64,000 nucleotides of DNA from NCBI GenBank assembly GCA_038502055.1, contig JAXRKN010000027.1, positions 496,001 to 560,000 on the forward strand, written 5' to 3'. The translations under genes were made by a program, and so were the position numbers. Below the pieces are notes generated by a model that was not told the origin of the DNA, ran no database searches, and worked only from the letters and a program-made list of their open reading frames with translations. This document shows positions 47,117 to 56,333 of the stretch, piece by piece. Each line of letters opens with the position of its first letter. The first letter of the stretch is position 1. Source of the stretch: Tanytarsus gracilentus. Its lineage: Eukaryota; Arthropoda; Insecta; Diptera; Chironomidae.

Positions 47117-48083
47117 ATATCATCGAAATGCTTTACTTTGTTCCGTAACAACCGTTAACACAGATTTCTTTTTTGAAAATATTTACTGCTCAGTTTTAGA
47201 GTTAAAAGATTTTATTTACGAAACAGATGGCGATGGTAATAATTTCTTTCATTTAATTGCATTCAAAGCTGAAGACTCTCTGATGAATTTAGTGATTAAT
47301 AAATTAAAAAATGAACTCGCAAAACCTGAACTTGAAAGTTTCTTGAAAATAAAAGATAAAAAAGAACGTAATTTGTTTCATAAAATGATGTGGAATAGTA
47401 ATTTAGAATCTAAAAAAAATTACTAAAGTTTTTACAAGAGAGCGTCGATGACATATTATCATAGAACTAAAGAAATTCGAACGCGAAATAAAAGACGAAA
47501 TTTGTGACTTAATTAAGTTTTATAAAGACGAACAAGTTCTGAGTGCAAACTGGAATGTTTTAGAAAAAAATTTCAATAAAAAAGAACTTTGTGAAATTTT
47601 TTTTGACACTTCAAAAGATAAAAATATTTTTCACGTTATGGCTACATGGAGAACTGAAAAAGTTGAATTTTTCTGGACAAAATTAAAAAATCTTGTTGAT
47701 GATGAAAAACAGTGGAAATCAATTTTAAACAAAAAAAAATAAATATCATCGAAATGCTTTACTTTGTTCCGTAACAACCGTTAACACAGATTTCTTTTTT
47801 GAAAATATTTACTGCTCAGTTTTAGAGTTAAAAGATTTTATTTACGAAACAGATGGCGATGGTAATAATTTCTTTCATTTAATTGCATTCAAAGCTGAAG
47901 ACTCTCTGATGAATTTAGTGATTAATAAATTAAAAAATGAACTCGCAAAACCTGAACTTGAAAGTTTCTTGAAAATAAAAGATAAAAAAGAACGTAATTT
48001 GTTTCATAAAATGATGTGGAATAGTAATTTAGAATCTAAAAAAAATTACTAAAGTTTTTACAAGAGAGCGTCGATGACATATT
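46832..48083 (+). repeat. Perfect tandem duplication, 626-bp unit
   Basis: The segment starting ATCATAGAACTAAAGAAATT at 46832 is repeated from 47458. Offsets are 626 bp throughout, and no difference was found by eye, including the identical nine-A run. The junction and both outer breakpoints share ATCATA. The unit covers the last frame blocks of the NACHT locus. Confidence 0.85.
47117..47457 (+). pseudogene. NACHT locus, fourth frame remnant
   Basis: Past the nine-A run the frame KYHRNALLCSVTTVNTDFF continues for about 95 codons with another ankyrin-like stretch (NNFFHLIAFKAEDSLMNLVI), to a TAA after another eight-A run near 47411-47418. A further one-base shift would add KLLKFLQESVDDILS. 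The 3' end of the gene is therefore broken three times at A-runs, as read here. Confidence 0.5.
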
Positions 48084-48356
48084 ATCATAAATAGCTTTTT
48101 ATAAATTATTTTCATTTTGTGTCGAGTTTTATAAAAATTCATATTCTGATTCAGAAGTTAAAGAATTTATGCAAAGCGTACCAAAATATTTTGAGGTAAT
48201 CAAAAAGTTTTAAAGCTATCGTAAAGTATAATGAAGAGTATTGCAGTGATTCTATAGCTACCAAAATAGAGTTAATTAAGAATATTTTTAAAAAATATTG
48301 TGTAAAATTTTGATCAAAAGACGTGATTAGATTTATATTTGTCTTAAGTAATATTA

Positions 48357-50011
48357 GGGTCCCTGTACATAATTTCTTAGTGACCATAATTTCTTAGTAA
48401 AATTTCATATTGCGATAACTTTTTGTCTTCAAATCCAAATGCCTAACTTCAAGTGTTTAATCTGCGTGTTTTATCATTCTACACCATTGTCATGAAGGTT
48501 CGACAGAATTTTAAGGACGTTAAATGCCATAAAAGCTTTAAATAAGATTTTCCATACATCGATAGCCTTCGCATATTTCATTGATTTTCTTTAAGAAAAT
48601 CACTTAATTATTTATGAATTAAATTTTTTTTGTGTCAATTAAATATCAAAGATTTAAATTATTAGTTTGATGTTCATCCAAAATGGTGCCGTATCCTTAA
48701 AAATGATCTTTTAAAAGTGCTCATAATTTCTTAGTTGATTTGCTCATAATTTCTTAGTAAATTTTGGTGAAGCATTCTTTGGAATTTGATGAAAAAAAAT
48801 ACTTGAATTGTCTATAAAAACTATTTTTGGGGTGTGAACATGCTGAAAATAATTTGAAAACAAGTATTTTAAGGTATTGCTGACAAATATGAAGGAAATT
48901 GGGTGTCATAGGCAACAAGCACTGTCTTGGAAGTGGAACTGCCATTTTTGATACAGGAACGTGCAGTAAGTGCTTATAGACAAGGTCGTGCAAGGTTCAA
49001 TGAAAAAAAAAGTTAGTGCTGGAAGTAAGATCCAGCGGAACTAAGATCCAGCGGAACTAAGATCTAGCGCTGGACATGGACATGAGAACCAGTTTAACAT
49101 AAATTCAGTAATACAAAAAAATCTAATAAAATTAAAATTTTGGGAAGTGGAAGTGCTAAAAGCGATGCCAGCGGAACTAAGATCCAGTTCATCGGAAATG
49201 GATATCAACGGAACTATAAGATTAAATATTTGCAATTATGAAATGCAATAACTAGGCAGGAACATGATCCAAATTAATTATTACTAACTTTAATCACGAC
49301 TGAATGAGTTGTTCCTGATAGTAAAAATCGATTGCTTAACTGAAAAGGCTTTTTGCCTAACTTAAACGTTCATTTTATTTCACCTTTTAATGCATTGATG
49401 CTTTAAAATGAGATATTATTTTTATAGGAATTTTCTCTCATCTTGCTCGACCTTTTTTCAGCGTGTTGGGCATAAAATTATTTCTGCAAGTGTTAATTTA
49501 TGATAAGAATCACAAGCTTAAAATGGCTTTTAAAATTATGTATCAATTGTGATAAATCTTGTGGTCTTTTTAAGACTTTTGATTTAATTTACACATAAAA
49601 CTGGGATATTTTATGAAGTTTAAGCATATATCATGCTGCATGCTGATTTAACAACTCTGAAATATTTTTACTTAAAATCTTGATATATTTTCCAACAGTT
49701 AAAATATGCATAACATGCCTTTTTGGTTATTGCTTCCAAGTCTAAAATTGATTTAACTTTCTACTAAGAAATTATGAGCAAATTTACTAAGAAATTATGA
49801 ACATCAACTAAGAAATTATGAGCAAGAAATAACACCATTTTTAAGGATGAACGTGGCAACGCAAAATTTTGATAAAGGTCTTGAATTAAAGATAAACACA
49901 TTAGCTACACGAAAAATATATTTTTGTTGAATTTCATCAGTGCCATCAGTAGGAATTTGCAGTTTTAAATTTAATTTTCACGGTTTACTAAGAAATTATG
50001 TACAGGGACCC
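48357..50011. mobile_element. 1.65-kb element with 25-bp perfect terminal inverted repeats
   Basis: The left end GGGTCCCTGTACATAATTTC... (48357-48381) is the exact inverse of the right end at 49987-50011. Both ends are flanked by TA, as for Tc1/mariner-type insertions. The motif CATAATTTCTTAGT occurs four times in the left part (48368, 48385, 48721, 48742) and four times inverted in the right part (starting 49763, 49786, 49807, 49987). No transposase frame is evident, so it is non-autonomous. Confidence 0.85.
49015..49220. repeat. AAGATCCAGCGGAACT repeat nested in the element
   Basis: AAGATCCAGCGGAACT is repeated in tandem at about 49027-49060, followed by AGATCTAGCGCTGG, and again at about 49160-49190 (GCCAGCGGAACTAAGATCCAG). 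The TGCTGGAAGTAAGATCCAG part matches the inverse of the cluster at 20.4 kb. Confidence 0.55.
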
Positions 50012-50742
50012 TATTTAAAATTTATTTTAGTTAATAATCAAAAATATTTATTTTAATTTTAAGTTTCATGTAAATCTTATTTTAAAAAACTTTTTAATAA
50101 AACTAAGAAATTTTTATATCGATAATTAAAATTAAAAGCTGAGTTTATTTTTTTCAAATTTTTTTCCTTATCGATTTTTATAAATCTTTAAAAAATTGTC
50201 TTCGTGAATTCCTAGTTGTTGTTGTAAAATATTAACAAGAAGAAAACTAAGAAATAAAAAATTCTACAGTGGTTTTCTAATTTATTACAGGTCCAAAATA
50301 TTTTTACACGTGTTCTTAAAAAAGTCTTTGAGGTGTTAAAACGTTAAAAATTTTCGGAATTCAGATTAAATTTTGATAAATTTAAGACAAATTTTTTAAA
50401 AGTATAAAAACGAAATTCGGTCACGTTTCATGATGGTGTGGCAAGAAGCAAGCAACAATAAAATTTAATATTTTTTGACTAATAGTATCTCATCTCATGT
50501 GAATTAAAAACAATTTTAGGTGATTTTAAATTTGAATAAAAATGTTGTACTAAAAATTTGAAATATTTTTAATGTTCTAATTTTTGTTTCTTTCTTTACC
50601 TGACTCATGCGAACACTTTTCAGTTTATGTGAGTAATAAAAAGACATTAATCAGTTAATTTTTTACTCTCAGTTCAAACTTGAGGCTCAGTTTTACTTAA
50701 TCATCATCATAAAAATTAAAAATTAAATTTTTTTTATTAAAA

Positions 50743-51387
50743 ATAAAGTCATCAATAATTTTAATTTTTGCTGTAATCAATTTAAGTTTGACATCCGTCA
50801 TCCTCGACAGTAATAATGAGTGTTATAAAACTCACATGGCCACTTTTGAAGCTCATTTCAATAAAAGTTTAGATCCCGAAGTAAATCGCAAAAGATTTGA
50901 CTTCATTTCGTCAACATCAAAATACATTTGCGTGACATCAGAAGAGTTTCTAGAAATATTATTTGATAGCGATGATGCGGATTACAGTTTAACGTCGAAT
51001 AATTTAGATTGCTTCAAAGCTGAGTTGAAAAAGTTAAAATCACTTGATGATCATGAATCAAATTTAACAATCGGAGCTGAAAATGCAGTCGATAAAAATT
51101 GCACTGAAGCTCAAAATTACGTCACAAAAATCGCGAAAGATTTTGCAGAAACTACCAGAAAATTTTACGAAGAAATTCAACTAAAATTCAAAACTTGCAC
51201 TGACGATGAGGTTGCAGTTCAAACGGCATCACTTCAAAATTATTATTTGAGAATTTTCATCATCAAAAACTCAAATCTCAAATGTGAAGAAGCGAAAGCT
51301 GAAAAATTAATCACCATGAAAATTTTATCAGATCTTGAAGAGGAAAGATTGTCGTGTTTTTATGGAGATTTAATGGAGGAATATTAA
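50743..51387 (+). CDS. Small secreted six-cysteine protein, copy 1 (start codon apparently ATA)
   Basis: The frame from about 50788 encodes a relative of the two proteins downstream, with the family block LDCFKAELKKLKS and spaced cysteines (ECYKTH, YICVTS, DCFK, NCTEAQ, TCTDDE, SCFYGD). There is no in-frame ATG upstream of the mature part. At 50743 an ATA precedes codons that would read KSSIILIFAVINLSLTS, a good signal peptide. Either the start codon is mutated, the base is a sequencing error, or another exon supplies the start. Predicted length from there is 214 residues. Function unknown. Confidence 0.6.
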   Translation: MKSSIILIFAVINLSLTSVILDSNNECYKTHMATFEAHFNKSLDPEVNRKRFDFISSTSKYICVTSEEFLEILFDSDDADYSLTSNNLDCFKAELKKLKSLDDHESNLTIGAENAVDKNCTEAQNYVTKIAKDFAETTRKFYEEIQLKFKTCTDDEVAVQTASLQNYYLRIFIIKNSNLKCEEAKAEKLITMKILSDLEEERLSCFYGDLMEEY

Positions 51388-51609
51388 TTAGTTAATTAGC
51401 ACGAGAAAAAAATTGAATAAAAATTATTTTGAATTGAAGTTTTTTTCTCTTTTTTTTAAAGAGATTTAATTTTTTTTCTCTTCTTTTTTTGTGAGAGAAT
51501 AAAAATGAAAATCTAAAACTTTTTCTCGCAGTTTTGTTTCATCATCGTTGAGAGTTAACTTCGAAATAAATTGTGCTTAAAATTTATTTTAATTAAAATT
51601 CTCAGAATA

Positions 51610-52212
51610 ATGAAATTATTTTTGGTCATCGCTTTTGTAAGTTTAACCTCATCACAACTCCTTCAACCGAATCCATGTTATCAGGAGAAAATGAGAGAAA
51701 TTGAAGATGCGGCCGATGATGACACTGACACTGAACTGTACAATGATCGAGTCGAAGCGGCATCAATGATGGCAAAATACTATTGCTTGTCAATCGAAGA
51801 CAAAATTGAAGATTTTAAGCAAGATAAAAAGAGCAGCACTAAAGAAGTTGACCGTGAAAAATTGAGATGCTTTAAAAACGAGTTGAGAAAATTGAAGCCT
51901 GACTCAAATCTGACTGAAAATGAAATCGAGACGACTTGCGACGAAAATATTTTAGATGAAATAAAATCTGAGTACGAATTTACATTCAAATCGCGTTATG
52001 AAAATTTAAAAATTAACGTTTGCACACTTGAAGAATTTGCGTCAGAAAAAGATGTCAAAATCACCTACCTGGAGGCAATTTTACTCGCAAACTCAAACTT
52101 CGATGCTCGAAAAATTCAACAAGAGCAAATAAAAATTATAAATTCAATTGTGGCGGTGGGTGAAAATGTTTTTGGATGCATTCTAAGAGAGATGCAAAAT
52201 AAATTGAATTAA
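51610..52212 (+). CDS. Small secreted six-cysteine protein, copy 2
   Basis: A single exon of 200 residues from the ATG at 51610; earlier in-frame codons lack an ATG. Signal peptide MKLFLVIAFVSLTSSQ is followed by LLQPNPCYQEKMR. Six cysteines lie at 23, 59, 87, 110, 138 and 190. Conserved blocks are LRCFKNELRKLKPDSNL, ANSNFDARKIQQEQ and FGCILRE. The mature chain is predicted helical and acidic/basic mixed. It shares exact length with copy 3. I do not recognise a named family; cysteine spacing differs from classic odorant-binding proteins. Extracellular role inferred only from the signal peptide. Confidence 0.85.
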   Translation: MKLFLVIAFVSLTSSQLLQPNPCYQEKMREIEDAADDDTDTELYNDRVEAASMMAKYYCLSIEDKIEDFKQDKKSSTKEVDREKLRCFKNELRKLKPDSNLTENEIETTCDENILDEIKSEYEFTFKSRYENLKINVCTLEEFASEKDVKITYLEAILLANSNFDARKIQQEQIKIINSIVAVGENVFGCILREMQNKLN

Positions 52213-52370
52213 AGTGAATTTTTGGAATTTAAAAATTTAATTAAAGATTAAGAAATAAAATTATAAATAAATTAATTGTTGTCGATTTTTGATTTCTAAA
52301 TTTTTAAAATTTAGAATATTTGGGTTTCGCTGTTGTGGTTTATTTTTTTTCCTGGTCTCTTTCGTAAAAA

Positions 52371-52404
<34 letters not shown>

Positions 52405-52909
52405 TTAAAAAAAAAAAAAAAAAAAAAAATAAAAAAAAAATAAACTCGATTTTTGTAATTACAACAACAACAATTTATTCAGCCGAATACCCATTTGTGA
52501 TTTTTTGGGAATTTAAAAAAAGAGCACCGACATGTAATCGGCTGATACTGGGTTCGATTCCTGGTTTGAGATTTTCTTTTTTTTGCGTTATTCTTGAAAT
52601 TCTTATAAAAAATTTAAAATATTTTTTAAAAATATTTCAGTTAAATTTTTCTCATTTTTATGAGAGCCCGCTCACTAATGAGAGAACATACACGAGAAAG
52701 TGAGTACGATTGAGTTTGTGCTGAGACTTATGACAAAGATTTTTCTCATTTAATGCTCAGTCTACATTAATTTTGATTAGAGATAAGTTAGAACCGGCTT
52801 TGCTTTTTTTAAAATCGAAGAAAAATAATTTCAATAAATTTTTAGATACTCGAAAAACTTTTTCAATATTTCTCTCTCAAAAAATCAATTGACCTTTCTC
52901 CAATCAAGA
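52213..52909. other. Spacer with poly-A tract and tRNA-like 3' half
   Basis: Holds an almost pure A tract (about 52378-52441) and a tRNA-like stretch at 52526-52570. No protein gene seen. Confidence 0.6.
52526..52570 (+). other. tRNA 3'-half-like sequence
   Basis: A hairpin CCGA-CATGTAA-TCGG (52528-52542) is followed by a T-arm-like CTGGGTTCGATTCCTGG containing a Pol III B box. The 5' half (acceptor and D arms) is replaced by A-rich sequence and the loop lacks the usual U33, so it is a relic, not a working tRNA. Confidence 0.4.
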
Positions 52910-53512
52910 ATGACCAAACAAATTTTAATTTTAATCATCGCTTCCGTGACTTTGACCTCATCTCAATTACTTCAACCAAATCCATGTTATCAGGAGAAAA
53001 TGCGAGTATTCGAAGATGCCGTGAGTGACGACTTGAACACAGATGTTTACAATGAAAGAGTAAAAATTGCGACAATCATGGCGAGATTTTTGTGCTCGTC
53101 AACTGAAAAGCAACTGGAAATAGTTAAAAGAGAAAAGTTTTACAGAAAAAACGAGACGATCAGTGAAAATTTGGAATGTTTTAAAAGAGAGCTAAAAAAG
53201 TTGAAACCCGAATCGAGTCTCGGTTCTGATCAAACTATTTCCGAGTGTCATCAGAATATTTTTGAGGATTTAAAAAGTGACTATGAGAGGTTTGTTAAAT
53301 CACAATTTAATAAACTCGAACTCACTCAATGCACATCCGAGAATTACACGTCACAAAAAGATTTCATTATTGCAGCACTGAAGATGATTGTGGTCGCAAA
53401 CTCTGACTTTAACGCATCGAAAATTCAGCGAGAAGAACTTAAAGTTTTGCGAGCATTTTTGGCATTTGCTGAAAACGCATTTGGCTGCATTGTTAAAGAA
53501 TATAAAAATTAA
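52910..53512 (+). CDS. Small secreted six-cysteine protein, copy 3
   Basis: A single exon of 200 residues from the ATG at 52910. Signal peptide MTKQILILIIASVTLTSSQ, then LLQPNPCYQEKMRVFEDAV, nearly the same as copy 2 over the first mature residues and diverging later. The six cysteines and the CFKRELKKLKPES, ANSDFNASKIQREE and FGCIVKE blocks are kept. Copies 2 and 3 clearly arose by local duplication. The gene ends 24 bp from the convergent KLHDC4 stop. Function unknown. Confidence 0.85.
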   Translation: MTKQILILIIASVTLTSSQLLQPNPCYQEKMRVFEDAVSDDLNTDVYNERVKIATIMARFLCSSTEKQLEIVKREKFYRKNETISENLECFKRELKKLKPESSLGSDQTISECHQNIFEDLKSDYERFVKSQFNKLELTQCTSENYTSQKDFIIAALKMIVVANSDFNASKIQREELKVLRAFLAFAENAFGCIVKEYKN

Positions 53513-53536
53513 TTGTAATAAAAAATTTTATTCAAC

Positions 53537-55657
53537 CTATTCGGTGTCCATTTCACTGTCGCTCGACTCCTCATCACTCTCCTCATCCGATTCACTTTCG
53601 CTATCTGACGAATTTTCGCTGTCACTTCCCAGCCACTGCAGTGAAGGTAAATTTCCAATGTGAGTCTTCCAAGCGTCACACTTGTTCACATCAATCGAGT
53701 AGAAATCACACAAAGTATATTGACGACTTCCCATCTCGTAACTGCCGCCGAATATCCACAAATTGTGACGAACCAAAGCGATTGCCGCATTCATTCTCGG
53801 CGATGGACCACCGACATCGAGTTGTGAGGTAGATGAGGATGATTCGTGTTTGGGTCCCGCGACAGTCACTAAAAAGATTCAAAATTAAAGTTTTAGAAAA
53901 ATTTAAGAGAATTAATTTACCTGTGAAAATTCCATCAGTCGTTGTTTTAACTTCACCCGACTTCGATGTGTCTTCGACCGATTTTTCCTCCTTCTTTTTC
54001 TTAAGCTCAATTTTCCTCCACGCAATTCCACCGCTCTGAACATCGAGAAAGTGAATTTCATTGCTGAAGAGACCTCGCAAATTTTCGTCATCTTCTTCCG
54101 TGTCCAAAACCCCACCGAATATGTAAATTTTTCCACTAATCGAATTACAGCACGCGACACCACTGCGAGGAGTTGGACGACGACCGCCCGGCTTTGTTGA
54201 TGACCATTTCCATTTGGTTGAGGTTTCTTGGAGGATGAAGCAGTCGCTGTGAGTTGTGCCACGCTCGCTGCCAGCTAAAATTATTTAACGTCTAAGAGTT
54301 GCACGTTGAATTAAAATTAATTACCTTTTGCACTTGACTTTGTGTAACCGCCAAATAAGACAAATTTGTCATCGCCAGCGACACCCATGCCGACACCTGA
54401 TCGCGCACTCGGCGCAATTCCATCGGTTTCAATTTTCTTCCAAGTGTAATTTTCAGTTGAAAATACCCAAACGTCGTTGTGATACGAAAATGTCTGATTG
54501 TTATCGTGAAAGCCGCCAAATAAAATTATTCGCTTTTTGTGAAAAATCATGCGATGACCTGATCGAGCTGAAGGAGGATTTTGAACTTTAATATTTTCCC
54601 ACTTTTTAGTTGTGAGTGAAAATTTCCATAAATCTCGAAAGTGATAAAACTGAAGACCCGAAGGTGATGCAAATTCACCGCCTAAAAGTATGATAAAATA
54701 TTAATAATGCGATCAAAAATATATTTTTTATATTTACCGAAAAGAAAAATTTCTCCGCCATTCGCGGCAGTGCTAACCATTTGGTGACCACTTCGAGGTG
54801 CTGGACATGGCGAGGATTTGATGATTTTCCATTCATGCTTGAGAGTGTTAAATGTGAAAAAATCTCCAAAGCATTCGACTCGAGCACCTATTTATTGCAT
54901 ACAATTTTGTTTTAGTTTACTTTATGCTGAATATAAAATTATGTTGAGCATGTAAATGTTTAAATATACTTGTATATATTAAATTTGAAAAGATAAAGAT
55001 TTTTCTATAAATTTAACCCAAATGCACCTTGATTTAAATCAACATAAAATTCTAAAATGCAAATTCTAAAATTATGTCGAGTCAAAGTTTAATAAAAAAT
55101 TTAAGCTAAGGAAATATTTAAACACCTTTGCAACATAAAACAATTTTTTTATGTAAAGATTACCGTTGAAAAATTCACCGCCATGGAAGAAAATTAAGTC
55201 ATCGAGTGACGTTGTTGCTAGATTTGAGCGTGGCGATGGAGGAGCTGAGAGAGTTTCTGTTGATTCGACCGATTGAGGTTGTTGAGTTTGAAGTGATTGA
55301 ACCATTGTCTCGATGTCGTCCTTAAATTATTTAATTTGTGTCAGAAAAGTTATTAGAAAAAATTTTAAAATATTTAGTAAAAAATTTTACTTCGATTTGA
55401 ATTCAAATCAAAAAATCGAGTTCAAATTCAAACAAAGTCTTCAAGAAAAAGACAACACTCATTTGAATTGATTAAAATTCAAAAAAGCACCAAATTTTAA
55501 CTCATTGTGCTTCGAGGGTATACTTGAAAAAATATTTTTTTACCTCGCCAAGTTTTTGCAGCAATTTCTTCTGTTTTGCGAGTAATTTCTTGTCGGTCTT
55601 TGCTGATGTCTTTTCGACACCGAAGCCCTTTTTCTTTTTCTTATCTTTTTTACCCAT
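53537..55657 (-). CDS. Klhdc4: Kelch domain-containing protein 4
   Basis: Six exons (55657-55544, 55320-55164, 54887-54738, 54681-54325, 54274-53921, 53868-53537) encode 487 residues. The N-terminus is the family's lysine-rich MGKKDKKKKKGFG start. Kelch blades follow, with PAPRSGHQMV, PSARSGHRM-ILFGGF, APSARSGVGM-VLFGGY, RPTPRSGVACC-IYIFGGV and PSPRMNAAIAL-WIFGGS. The C-terminus is a long Asp/Glu/Ser tail. KLHDC4 is a conserved propeller protein of poorly known role, likely a scaffold in nucleus or cytosol. Divergent from FBXW5 across a 676-bp spacer. Confidence 0.95.
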
Positions 55658-56333
55658 TTCGTGAGGATTAAATAAGAGAAAATTAATTAAATTGATTTTT
55701 ATTGAAATCCGGCGTGTTTATCAAAATCAAAACAAAAACAATAAAAAAACACTGAAGTGAATTTCCATTTGGACAAATTTATTTTGTAACGTATTTTTTT
55801 GAATTTTATTTCTAATGTTGCGCTAATGTTATGTTTGTTTTTATTTTGAGAGCGAAAAAAATGAATTTTTTGTGCTTTAGTGATTTTCTTTTTCTGTCTG
55901 AACTTATTTTATGCTATTTTTTAAAATTAAAAATTTATTTTTAAAAAATTTTATTTAAAAAAATGATAGAATTTATTTATATTTTTTTAAACATTTGTAT
56001 ATAAGGTTAATAAATTTATAAAATTTAATAAATTTATAAAATTTAAGTAAATAATGTTATATATTTCAGTATATATGTCAAGTATATAAAGCATAAAATT
56101 TTATGTACTAGACAAAAAAATTTATATATAATTTTTTACCTCCATCGAATGCGTTTGAACTACCACAAAATACAACAATATTTTTTTTTGTTATTTTTCA
56201 TCATCAACTTATAAATAAATCTCGCAAAAAAAATTTATCATTAAATCACTCTTAGTCACTCATAAACCGTCATTAAAGCACCTCATAAAAACTTCTTGAC
56301 ACTCTTCAATCAAATTTCCTTAAAAATCACACA
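55658..56333. other. Divergent promoter region KLHDC4 / FBXW5
   Basis: Very AT-rich spacer with TATATAT-like runs near 55990-56110. No gene seen; the TATA-like runs are too many to assign a start site. Confidence 0.5.

Larger units (their letters stand above)
48084..50742. other. Gene-free region with transposable element
   Basis: Dominated by the inverted-repeat element at 48357-50011. Flanks are AT-rich; partial motif copies ACTAAGAAAT occur outside it near 50099 and 50247. An initiator-like CTCAGTTTTAC lies near 50689. Confidence 0.6.

Noticed and set aside
48754..48993. 79-codon minus-strand frame inside the 1.65-kb element
   Set aside because: No transposase-like motif seen and no codon-level support; the element is treated as non-autonomous.
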